A stretch of DNA of 7,025 nucleotides from an uncultured bacterium (lineage in GTDB: Bacteria; Planctomycetota; Phycisphaerae; Phycisphaerales; SM1A02): positions 1 to 7,025 of the forward strand of contig CAIPQY010000446.1 in NCBI GenBank assembly GCA_903867275.1. Direction: 5' to 3'. The position numbers and the translations under genes were made by a program. Positions 1 to 5,533 of this stretch are shown one piece after another. Under the pieces are notes generated by a model. That model worked only from the letters and a program-made list of their open reading frames with translations. It made no database searches and was not told the origin of the DNA. How positions within the stretch are numbered: position 1 is the stretch's first letter; every line of letters begins with the position of its first letter.

Positions 1-4
1 GGGG

Positions 5-10
5 TAGACT
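5..10 (+). promoter_or_regulatory. Putative -10 box for the first operon
   Basis: The hexamer TAGACT fits the sigma-70 pattern TAnnnT and lies 11 bases before the ATG at 22. The same hexamer in the same local context (GGG, one base, TAGACT) precedes the lipoprotein gene at 5821. Any -35 element lies outside the window. No Shine-Dalgarno sequence lies between this box and the ATG, so the transcript would start within a few bases of the start codon. Confidence 0.4.
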
Positions 11-21
11 TGCGGCCCCAC

Positions 22-465
22 ATGCGCAGTGCCGTGAACACCACCTGGACCTCGCGCGGCATCGCGGCCGTGATCGCGATGGCCTGTGCCGCGCCCTTGG
101 TGGTGGCCTGCACACTGGTGCCATCCGCCACCGGCATGGACACGCACCGGCAACTCGGATTGCCTGCCTGCGGCTGGCCGATGGCTCTGGGCATTCCCTG
201 CTTCACCTGCGGCATGACCACCTCGTTCGCGCTGGCGGTGCGGGGTCGGTTCCTGGCGGCGCTGTACGCGCAACCCGCCGGGCTCGTACTCGTGTGCGCC
301 GCCGCGCTTGGTGTGGTGGTGGCCGCATGGGTGGCCATCAGCGGACGCTCGGTGCATCGATTTCTGCAGCCGCTTGCCACGGGCCGGCTCGCCATCGTGG
401 CGTGCGTGGTGATCCTGGCGGGCTGGGGATGGAAGTTGGCCGTCATGAAGGGGCTGTTCGCATGA
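22..465 (+). CDS. DUF2752 family membrane protein
   Basis: This is a small integral membrane protein of 147 residues with the DUF2752 signature: a Cys-Gly at 50-51, then GIPCFTCGMT at 57-66, which places Cys60 and Cys63 in a CxxCG pair. Hydrophobic segments lie at about 13-33, 86-106 and 122-141, with the cysteine motif just after the first. The family's biochemical role is not established; it is common in Planctomycetes and Bacteroidetes. I chose the ATG at 22 because a -10-like TAGACT sits just upstream. The frame is open to the left edge through a TTG at 10, so a start upstream of the window cannot be excluded, and GTG 34 is another option. The stop overlaps the next gene's ATG (ATGA), which suggests translational coupling in a four-gene operon. 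Confidence 0.82.
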   Translation: MRSAVNTTWTSRGIAAVIAMACAAPLVVACTLVPSATGMDTHRQLGLPACGWPMALGIPCFTCGMTTSFALAVRGRFLAALYAQPAGLVLVCAAALGVVVAAWVAISGRSVHRFLQPLATGRLAIVACVVILAGWGWKLAVMKGLFA

Positions 466-1112
466 TGCGCGCCGTGCTCATGCTCGCCGTGTCGATGCTG
501 GTCGGCTGTCAGATGCCGGCGCTGGTGAGCGCCGTGGGACAGAACATCGAGCGCGAGAAGAAGATCGAGGTGCTGGCCAAGTACGCCGGCCTCGACAACA
601 AGCGCGTGGCGGTGATGGTGAAGGCGGACATGGGAACGCTGTACGAGCATCCCTCGGCCATTCCCAACATCGCGCTCAACCTGTCGCAGCGACTGCACGA
701 GAACGTGCCGGGCATCACGGTGCTCGATCCGCGCGTGGTGATGAACTTCACCTATCAGCGCCCAAGCTGGGGCAGCATGCCGCTGGCCCAGGTGGCCGAG
801 GAGCTGGATGTGGATCGTCTGGTCATCGTGGACATCTACGAATACCGGCTGAATCCGCCCGGCAACCGCTGGATGTGGGAAGGCGTCTGCGCCGCGCACG
901 TGGGCGTGTCGGAACGCGACGGCACCGACCCCGACCAGATGGTCGACGAGTGGAACGTGACGGGCAAGTTCCCGCCGAATCCCGAGGCCACCTCGCGCGA
1001 GCAGCTGAACGAGACGCTGATCCAGAACGGCCTGCTGTCCACGTTCGTTCGAAACGTGGCGTGGGTGTTCTACGACCACATCGAGGACAAGTATCCGGAC
1101 ATCCGCAAGTGA
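462..1112 (+). CDS. Lipoprotein with CsgG/LpoB-like pattern, function unknown
   Basis: A 216-residue protein beginning with a short signal peptide and lipobox LVGC, giving lipidated Cys16. Residue +2 is Gln, not Asp, so outer-membrane or surface targeting is plausible. After a basic and acidic helix (about 29-45) comes an alternating beta/alpha pattern: strand KRVAVMV (47-53), helix 66-80, strand GITVLD (84-89), helix 108-115, strand RLVIVDIYEY (119-128). This order resembles the N-terminal fold shared by CsgG, LpoB and GNA1162-type lipoproteins. The downstream gene shows the same pattern, so the two may be distant paralogues or partners. The ATG at 462 overlaps the preceding stop and has AAGGGG eight bases upstream, which decides the start over longer in-frame extensions. 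The family name is not recognised and the fold call is inference. Confidence 0.78.
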   Translation: MMRAVLMLAVSMLVGCQMPALVSAVGQNIEREKKIEVLAKYAGLDNKRVAVMVKADMGTLYEHPSAIPNIALNLSQRLHENVPGITVLDPRVVMNFTYQRPSWGSMPLAQVAEELDVDRLVIVDIYEYRLNPPGNRWMWEGVCAAHVGVSERDGTDPDQMVDEWNVTGKFPPNPEATSREQLNETLIQNGLLSTFVRNVAWVFYDHIEDKYPDIRK

Positions 1113-1765
1113 GCCGACTCCCGAACATCCTGCTGCTGGCGGTGACGCTTCTGGTTGGTGCATGCAACATCGCCACGCCCGCCATGTACATCCTGGAGGG
1201 ACCGCCCTCGAACGACGCGCAGTTCACGCTGCCCGACCGCAAGACGGTGGTGTTCGTGGACGACCAGAAGAACTCGCTCACGCGCACCCAGCTGCGTTCG
1301 ATGATCGGCGACAAGGTGGCCGGCGACCTGATGGAGAACAAGCTGGTCACCGAAACCATCGCCACGCGCGATGCGGTGGCGGTGGCACGCAAGGATGACA
1401 GCGTTTCGAAGCTCACCGCCATCAGCGAGATCGGCGAGAAGGTGGGTGCAGAGGTGGTGATCTACGTGCGCATGGGCAAGTTCGAGCTGGCGGAGCCGGG
1501 CGGCACGCCCATCCCGCACGCCTCGGCCGTGGTGAAGGTGATCGATGTCACCAATCGCACCCGACTGTTCCCGTCCGACCCCGAGGACCCGGGCCGCGAG
1601 GTTTTCACGCAGATGCGCGAACTGAGCATGGACATGTACAACACCTCGCCCGGTCGCCGACAGATCGAGGACTTGACGGCCGCCGAACTCGGCAACCGCA
1701 TCGCCAAGCTGTTCTACAAGCACGAGAAGAACGAGCTGGGCAAGGGCATCGGCGTTCGCAAGTGA
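1109..1765 (+). CDS. Second lipoprotein with CsgG/LpoB-like pattern, function unknown
   Basis: A 218-residue lipoprotein starting at a GTG that overlaps the previous stop (GTGA). The signal peptide ends in lipobox VGAC with Cys19 as the lipidated residue. The body has strand KTVVFVDD (45-52), a long helix (57-77), then helix and strand EIGEKVGAEVVIYVRM (107-122), which parallels AEELDVDRLVIVDIY in the upstream neighbour. It continues with a strand and turn VVKVIDVTNRTRLF, typical of CsgG/LpoB-like proteins where a conserved Asp precedes a reverse turn. The C-terminus is basic. An envelope role together with its neighbour is inferred from the lipobox and co-transcription; no enzymatic motif is visible. 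The longer in-frame extension upstream is rejected because it is Arg-rich and lies antiphase over the preceding gene. Confidence 0.76.
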   Translation: MSRLPNILLLAVTLLVGACNIATPAMYILEGPPSNDAQFTLPDRKTVVFVDDQKNSLTRTQLRSMIGDKVAGDLMENKLVTETIATRDAVAVARKDDSVSKLTAISEIGEKVGAEVVIYVRMGKFELAEPGGTPIPHASAVVKVIDVTNRTRLFPSDPEDPGREVFTQMRELSMDMYNTSPGRRQIEDLTAAELGNRIAKLFYKHEKNELGKGIGVRK

Positions 1766-2829
1766 GCCCGATGTCCGCGCTGCTGCACATCGTGGATCCC
1801 CAGGGCCCCGCTGCTTCGGGCTGGCTGTCGCACATGGCGGCACAGCACGGCGGTGGCGGTCAGGTCGTGGCGCTGGGGGCTTCGGCACATGGTGCGGCCT
1901 TCCGCATCCCGTTCTCCGGTGGGTCCGTCGCGCTGGCCGCGCGCTCGCTGGAGCGGCTGTGCGATGAAGTGCAGGCGCGCGTCGTGATCGCATGGGGTGC
2001 GCGCGCCGCGGCGGTGGCCGCGCAGGCGCGTGACGCCGCCGAGCGATGGCTGGTGCTGGATGCGGTGCCGCCGCTGCGCTCGATTCCCTTCGATGCCGAG
2101 GTGATCTGCCTCGGTGATGCGGTGGCCGATCAGTTGTCCGCCGCGGGGTGGCCGCCCATGCGACTTCGCGTTGCGCAGGTGCCATCGCTGTGCATGGCCG
2201 AGCCTGATCACGATGGTTCGCGCCGCGCCGCGCTGCGGAAGCAGTGGGGTGTGCCCGATGCGGCGTTCGTGGCTGGACTGCTTCCGGCGGGCCCGGATGC
2301 GGGTGATGCGCTGGGTGCATTCCATGCCGTGGGTCGCGTGCGCATGACGGGCGTGGATGCCCGCCTGGTGCTCGCCTCGGATGCCGGTCTTGCCGGACCC
2401 ATGCAGGTGTTCGCGCGGTCGATCGGGCTTCGCGATGCGGTGCACTTCGTGGATGCGGTGCGCGATCCCGCCTCGGTGGCGCCCATGGTGGATACATGGC
2501 TCTCCTTGCGGGGCGAGCGCGACGATGCCACGGCGCTCGATCCGGCGGTGGCGGCGGGTCTGCATGCGCCGCTGGTGGCCGCGCTTGGCTCGCTGGCCGC
2601 AAGCGCGGTGGAGCCGAATGTGGATGGGTTGGTCGCCGAGGGGCGCAACCGCATCGGCGCCGCATTGCTGGAACTCTCGCGCGATCCCGCGCGCTGTCGC
2701 GACCTGTCCACGGCCGCACGCGCGCGCTACGCGGGCCAGGACCGTCGTCAGGCCTTCGCGCGCATGTTCGATGACATCGCCGCGCGCGCACGTGTGAGCG
2801 AATCGAATCGCTCCGCAGCTCCGGCATAG
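1762..2829 (+). CDS. Divergent GT-B (GT4-like) glycosyltransferase-like protein
   Basis: A protein of about 355 residues with the layout of a group 1 (GT4-like) glycosyltransferase. The N-terminal half has ALLHIVDPQG (6-15) and strand RVVIAWGARAAA (73-84). A linker ends near residue 150. The C-terminal half starts with RAALRKQWGVPDAAFVAGLL (155-173), the usual opening of a GT4 donor domain, and closes with a nucleotide-sugar-domain-like tail ending in ALLELSRDPARCRDLSTAARARYA (301-324). The usual EGFGLPxxEAMA region is replaced by a stretch around 258-292 without the canonical E-x7-E pair, so it may be catalytically altered or a divergent subfamily. The GTG at 1762 overlaps the preceding stop; ATG 1771 is an equally reasonable start. 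It is the last gene of the operon, and its 3' end overlaps a convergent gene. Confidence 0.62.
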   Translation: MSPMSALLHIVDPQGPAASGWLSHMAAQHGGGGQVVALGASAHGAAFRIPFSGGSVALAARSLERLCDEVQARVVIAWGARAAAVAAQARDAAERWLVLDAVPPLRSIPFDAEVICLGDAVADQLSAAGWPPMRLRVAQVPSLCMAEPDHDGSRRAALRKQWGVPDAAFVAGLLPAGPDAGDALGAFHAVGRVRMTGVDARLVLASDAGLAGPMQVFARSIGLRDAVHFVDAVRDPASVAPMVDTWLSLRGERDDATALDPAVAAGLHAPLVAALGSLAASAVEPNVDGLVAEGRNRIGAALLELSRDPARCRDLSTAARARYAGQDRRQAFARMFDDIAARARVSESNRSAAPA

Positions 2830-3860
2830 AGCGAACGCAGCACCTCGGCTGGCAGGCGCTTGCCTCGCAGTGCGGGTGCATCCAGTGGTCCATGGCGCTC
2901 CGGCCACACCATGGCCAGATCAGGATCCGCGATGGGGCTGAGGCCGTCGTGATCGCTTTCCCACAGCATGCGCAGCGCCCAGTACCGGCTGGCGTACAGA
3001 TCGAAGGCATCTTCGGGCGCGCTGGCCTTGGCGGCCATCTCGGTCTTGCCTTCGGCGTGCGTCAGGTGGTCGTCGGTGGTCACGATGTCGCTGCCAAACA
3101 GCACGCGGCCCTGGAAGCGCTGCAGGAAGTCGATCACGTGCGCGCGATCATGCTTGGACACCTCTCGCACGATCCACTTGGTGGCACTGGCATCCAGATG
3201 CAGGTTGGGGTGTCGATCAAGCAGACCCGTCAGGAAGGACAGATCCTCCGGCCAGCCACCGAGGTGTGCGGCGATCCACGGCACCTGAAAGCGGTCGAGC
3301 AGTCGCTCGAGCGGCATGTAGTGCGACTGTTTCGTGCCGTACACGGCGGCATCGCGATAGCGCGTGGCGAACCAGGTGTCCGGATCGGCCACGTGCGTCA
3401 TGAACGACATGCCAAGCCCCGATGCCAGCTCCATGGCCGCCACGCGTTCCGGCGAGTCCAGTCGCAGGGCGGTTGGATCGCCAAGCTCGATCGCGAAATC
3501 CACGATGCGCGGTGCCGCCCAGAACTTGCAGATGCCTGCGCCGAGTGCGTGATAGGCCTCGATGCGCTGCAGGAATCCCGCGCCGTGCGCATGCCGACGA
3601 TCCTTCGAGGCGAAGTCCGGCACGGCGATCAGTTGCAGGCGATCGCCCAGCACCTCGCGCACGACGGGCACCTGCTCAAGCGCCGTCATGGACCAGATGC
3701 GGTCGATGCCGTACAGATCCATGGCCTCGCGCAGCAGCACCGAGGCCCTGGCGCCGTTCACGTGCGCGTGCGCATCGATGATTCCGTGCGACAGACGCGC
3801 GAAGCGCCGCGCTTCCTGGCGATAGTCCATGTCGAGCAGGTTCGACGGATTGCGTGGCAC
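2748..3860 (-). CDS. Amidohydrolase family 2 (metal-dependent TIM-barrel hydrolase)
   Basis: A 370-residue member of the amidohydrolase superfamily, PF04909 type. Motifs in order are IIDAHAHV with His31 and His33, Lys112 in a GAGICKFW segment, His156 in MTHVADPD, His199 in IAAHLGGWPED, and Asp258 in LFGSDI. These are the usual metal ligands and catalytic Asp of the family, which covers hydrolases and decarboxylases; the substrate cannot be read from sequence. The frame opens at GTG 3860, 20 bases after the flavin-reductase-like stop. ATG 3830 (starting MDYRQEAR) is a good alternative and removes only a non-conserved leader; neither has a clear Shine-Dalgarno. It is probably co-transcribed with the upstream flavin-reductase-like gene. 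Its last 82 bases overlap the convergent glycosyltransferase-like gene. Confidence 0.85.
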   Translation of the reverse strand: MPRNPSNLLDMDYRQEARRFARLSHGIIDAHAHVNGARASVLLREAMDLYGIDRIWSMTALEQVPVVREVLGDRLQLIAVPDFASKDRRHAHGAGFLQRIEAYHALGAGICKFWAAPRIVDFAIELGDPTALRLDSPERVAAMELASGLGMSFMTHVADPDTWFATRYRDAAVYGTKQSHYMPLERLLDRFQVPWIAAHLGGWPEDLSFLTGLLDRHPNLHLDASATKWIVREVSKHDRAHVIDFLQRFQGRVLFGSDIVTTDDHLTHAEGKTEMAAKASAPEDAFDLYASRYWALRMLWESDHDGLSPIADPDLAMVWPERHGPLDAPALRGKRLPAEVLRSLYAGAAERFDSLTRARAAMSSNMRAKA

Positions 3861-3880
3861 GGCCGAATGGTAGATGGCGC

Positions 3881-4423
3881 TCAGCGCGCGCGCTTCTTCA
3901 GCGGTCGCTTTGGACCGGCCTTCTTGCCGATCGCGCGTGAGACCGTGCGAACGACGGCAGGGGCCGTTTCAAGCTTGCCGGCATGGTGCACGCCAGCCAC
4001 GTACATCTCGTGATCCGATTCGATGTCGAGGTGACGGATCATTTCGCAGTCCAGCCACCACGCCGCGCGCAGCGGTACGGGGCACATCGACGGCGTGCTC
4101 AGGTGCGGTAGTCCAAGGAATGGATCGCGTCCGTGGTCGGGCATCGCCTGGAACAGTCGATCGATCAGCGGATCGCCGTCTCCCACGCGACACAGCGCGA
4201 AATTGCGCGAGTCACGAATGATGGGGCTGAGTGCCTGGCCCTTCTCGATGGCCACCACCACCATGGGTGGGTGCACGGCGCATTGCTGCACCCATCGCAC
4301 CAAAGCGGCAGACCGCATCTCACCGAATCGGCTGGTGATCAGGAAGCGCCCGGAGGGGATCGCTTCAAGGAGATCCTCAATCGCGGATCGATCGATTGCT
4401 GGCCAGTCTCGTCGAGAGGTCAC
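3881..4423 (-). CDS. Flavin reductase-like (FMN-binding split barrel) protein
   Basis: A 180-residue protein resembling the flavin reductase-like domain (PF01613). IPSGRFLITSRFGEMRSAAL (22-41) matches the opening strands. HPPMVVVAIEKGQALSPIIRDS (51-72) matches the segment where the FMN phosphate is usually bound, followed by NFALCRV (74-80). The second half has a hydrophobic strand AAWWLDCEM (120-128). A lysine/arginine-rich tail (167-180) is unusual. Members reduce or bind FMN and often supply reduced flavin to a partner; no partner oxygenase is present here. The start is a GTG with a weak AGG about eight bases upstream. It is divergent from mraZ and heads a two-gene unit with the amidohydrolase. 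Confidence 0.75.
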   Translation of the reverse strand: MTSRRDWPAIDRSAIEDLLEAIPSGRFLITSRFGEMRSAALVRWVQQCAVHPPMVVVAIEKGQALSPIIRDSRNFALCRVGDGDPLIDRLFQAMPDHGRDPFLGLPHLSTPSMCPVPLRAAWWLDCEMIRHLDIESDHEMYVAGVHHAGKLETAPAVVRTVSRAIGKKAGPKRPLKKRAR

Positions 4424-4517
4424 GGAATCAACCTATCGCGGATTTCGATAAACGCGAGCGTAACTGTCTGTATTCAAATGAGTTAACAAATATGGGACGC
4501 TGTTTCTCCAAGCTTCG

Positions 4518-4527
4518 GTGGGCCGAA
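4518..4527 (+). promoter_or_regulatory. Possible distal MraZ box
   Basis: GTGGGCCGAA differs at one base from the first proximal box GTGGGGCGAA at 4560. It starts 42 bases upstream of that box, so it is not in exact 10-bp phase. It may be chance in GC-rich DNA. Confidence 0.25.
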
Positions 4528-4559
4528 AAATGGTTGATTGTGTGTGGATGAGACGAAAT

Positions 4560-4589
4560 GTGGGGCGAAGTGTTGCAAAGTGGGGCGGA
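4560..4589 (+). promoter_or_regulatory. Three tandem 10-bp MraZ boxes
   Basis: Three contiguous decamers read GTGGGGCGAA, GTGTTGCAAA and GTGGGGCGGA. MraZ is known to bind direct repeats of a TGGG-like core at 10-bp spacing (TGGGN-N5 in Escherichia coli, AAAGTG-type repeats in mollicutes) in front of its own gene. Both patterns are visible here, with AAGTGTTG and AAAGTGGGG. The middle repeat contains the TTGCAA used as the -35 element, so MraZ bound here would occlude RNA polymerase. This supports negative autoregulation. Confidence 0.75.
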
Positions 4590-4601
4590 ATGAATTAGAG
4601 T
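4573..4601 (+). promoter_or_regulatory. mraZ promoter
   Basis: TTGCAA (4573-4578) and TAGAGT (4596-4601) are separated by exactly 17 bases, the optimum for a sigma-70 promoter. The expected transcription start is near 4608, which leaves a leader of about 14 bases carrying AGGTGG (4610-4615), six bases before the ATG at 4622. The -35 lies inside the middle MraZ box. Confidence 0.7.
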
Positions 4602-4621
4602 GCTCGCACAGGTGGCGATGC

Positions 4622-5086
4622 ATGCTCTTCCTAGGCGAATTCGAACATGCCCTCGACGCGAAACAGCGACTGGCAGTGCCGTCGGAACTTCGCGCGTGCC
4701 TTCCGAGCGATGGCGAGGACGCGGTGTTCGTGGCGGCGCCGGGGCCGAACGGATTTCTCTGGCTGTGGCCGGAGGCGACGTTCGCCGAGCTGGCCAAGTC
4801 GCTTGGTGGGTCACTGGTGGGCGACGACTCGCTTCAGAACTTCGAGCGTCTGGTCTTCAGTCAGTCGGCACGGACGCCGCTGGACAAGGCCGGACGCATC
4901 CGCGTGCCCGACCGAATGCTTCAACGCTTCGGACTGGCCGGCAACATCGTGATCCTCGGCGTTCGGGATCACCTGGAACTCTGCACGCCCGAGCAGTGGA
5001 AGGGCGAGCGCGATCGACTGGAGCCAGCCACCACGGACGTGTGGCGCAAGGCTCGCGAGGCTCTGCGTAACCGGAACGCCGGTTGA
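4622..5086 (+). CDS. mraZ: MraZ transcriptional regulator
   Basis: A 154-residue MraZ with two SpoVT-AbrB-like half domains. The first is FLGEFEHALDAKQRLAVPSE (3-22), with the DxKxR motif at 12-16. The second is LDKAGRIRVPDRML (87-100), followed by GLAGNIVILGVRDHLEL (104-120) and the conserved EQW (124-126). MraZ forms a ring-shaped oligomer, binds tandem repeats in its own promoter and usually represses the division and cell wall (dcw) cluster. Length matches the family. The start at 4622 is set by the conserved MLFLGEF opening and AGGTGG six bases upstream; the in-frame extension upstream runs through the promoter and operators. Unusually, no rsmH, ftsL or ftsI gene follows; instead there is a structured non-coding region and csrA. 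Confidence 0.95.
   Translation: MLFLGEFEHALDAKQRLAVPSELRACLPSDGEDAVFVAAPGPNGFLWLWPEATFAELAKSLGGSLVGDDSLQNFERLVFSQSARTPLDKAGRIRVPDRMLQRFGLAGNIVILGVRDHLELCTPEQWKGERDRLEPATTDVWRKAREALRNRNAG
5028..5044 (+). promoter_or_regulatory. Possible additional CsrA-type hairpin at the mraZ 3' end
   Basis: CCACC and GTGG, with one bulged T, close the hexaloop ACGGAC, and the sequence contains CANGGANG (5032-5039). It lies inside the mraZ coding region about 50 bases before the stop. If the mraZ mRNA is the source of the downstream RNA, this would be one more CsrA site. It could equally be chance, because single CANGGANG matches occur elsewhere in the window. Confidence 0.25.
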
Positions 5087-5380
5087 GCGGATCTCGCAAC
5101 TGACTTCCGACCCCACCGCAGGATTGGCGGTGGAGCCAGCAAGGGACTGCCCTCGGCCATGGAAGGCTGGCGGCAATCCGAAGGCGGACGGTTGGGCTCG
5201 AGGCCGGCCAGGGAAGGCCCCCCTCGAACCACCCGCACCGCGACAGACGCGCGGGCCATGGAAGGCTCGCTGAATCGGGTGACTGATCGCCAAGGATGGC
5301 GGCGGGCACTCTGGACGCCTTCGGGCGCCCATCCGTCGATGCCCTCGCAGCGGGACGCCGCTGCGAGGGCATTTCGTTTT
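5087..5380 (+). ncRNA. Candidate CsrA-binding RNA (CsrB/RsmZ-like) with ANGGAN hairpins
   Basis: This protein-free stretch folds by eye into a series of hairpins with GGA in the loop. H1 (5113-5133): 7-bp stem CCACCGC/GCGGTGG, loop AGGATTG. H2 (5139-5150): weak 3-bp stem, loop AGGGAC. H3 (5154-5169): CGGCC/GGCTG, loop ATGGAA. H4 (5198-5227): outer 6-bp stem TCGAGG/CCTCGA, 2x2 internal loop, inner GGCC/GGCC, loop AGGGAA. H5 (5251-5270): 7-bp GCGGGCC/GGCTCGC, loop ATGGAA. H6 (5288-5301): CGCC/GGCG, loop AAGGAT. A UUCG hairpin (5313-5330) and the terminator follow. H3-H6 share CCANGGAWGG, matching the CANGGANG element in which CsrA/RsmE binds an ANGGAN hexaloop closed by C-G. Such RNAs sequester CsrA dimers. 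I see no convincing own promoter, so the 5' end is uncertain; it may be processed from the mraZ transcript. Ends and function are inferred; the motifs and pairing are directly visible. Confidence 0.7.
5339..5380 (+). terminator. Strong Rho-independent terminator
   Basis: A perfect 14-bp stem (5339-5352 with 5359-5372) encloses loop GGACGC, and the run TTTCGTTTT follows directly. It ends the hairpin array and separates it from the csrA promoter. The terminator loop itself also carries a GGA. Confidence 0.9.
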
Positions 5381-5408
5381 GGGGCTGGAATCCCCGACAA
5401 AACCGGGG

Positions 5409-5437
5409 TTGGGCGGCGGCGGGTTCCGGTGTACCTT
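5409..5437 (+). promoter_or_regulatory. csrA promoter
   Basis: TTGGGC (5409-5414) and TACCTT (5432-5437) are 17 bases apart. Transcription would start near 5444, giving a leader of about 90 bases. Two mutually exclusive hairpins lie just upstream, GGGG/CCCC at 5381-5395 with loop CTGGAAT and CCCCG/CGGGG at 5392-5408. The second abuts the -35. Confidence 0.55.
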
Positions 5438-5443
5438 GATTGT

Positions 5444-5533
5444 CCGGACCCAAGGCGGGTCCACGGCTCGGTTTGCATGGAATCGCGGAGGCTGGAGCAC
5501 CGCGGCGAACCGATCCTGGCAGGAGGTCCACCG
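5444..5533 (+). promoter_or_regulatory. csrA 5' leader with GGA sites and strong ribosome binding site
   Basis: A perfect hairpin GGACCC/GGGTCC with loop AAGGC (5446-5462) lies at the predicted transcript start. ATGGAA, the same hexamer as in two loops of the upstream RNA, occurs at 5477-5482, and further GGA triplets lie at 5487 and 5494. AGGAGG (5521-5526) is an ideal Shine-Dalgarno seven bases before the ATG and itself contains GGA. It can form a short hairpin with TCCT just upstream. CsrA proteins commonly repress their own translation by binding GGA sites in the leader and at the Shine-Dalgarno, so autorepression is plausible. GGACC (5446-5450) could alternatively pair with GGTCC (5525-5529) next to the Shine-Dalgarno. 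Confidence 0.45.

Noticed and set aside
1070..3010. 646-residue minus-strand open frame opposite the first operon
   Set aside because: Its translation is Arg/Pro/His-rich low-complexity sequence typical of an antisense shadow in GC-rich DNA, and it overlaps well-supported genes on the plus strand.
2892..4013. Plus-strand open frame opposite the amidohydrolase gene
   Set aside because: The minus strand carries all amidohydrolase metal-ligand motifs; the plus-strand frame has no domain and is a shadow.
4461..4485. Inverted repeat TAACT/AGTTA in the AT-rich intergenic region
   Set aside because: Arms of only five bases with a 15-base spacer are expected by chance in AT-rich sequence; no regulator can be assigned.
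5087..5380. RNase P RNA, 6S RNA or tmRNA as the identity of the structured region
   Set aside because: None of their conserved sequence blocks could be recognised, while repeated ANGGAN hairpins and a terminator fit a CsrA-binding RNA.
5159..5533. In-frame upstream extension of csrA giving a 203-residue protein
   Set aside because: The extension runs through the hairpins, the terminator and the promoter, is Arg/Gly-rich without recognisable domains, and the conserved CsrA start with an ideal Shine-Dalgarno is at 5534.
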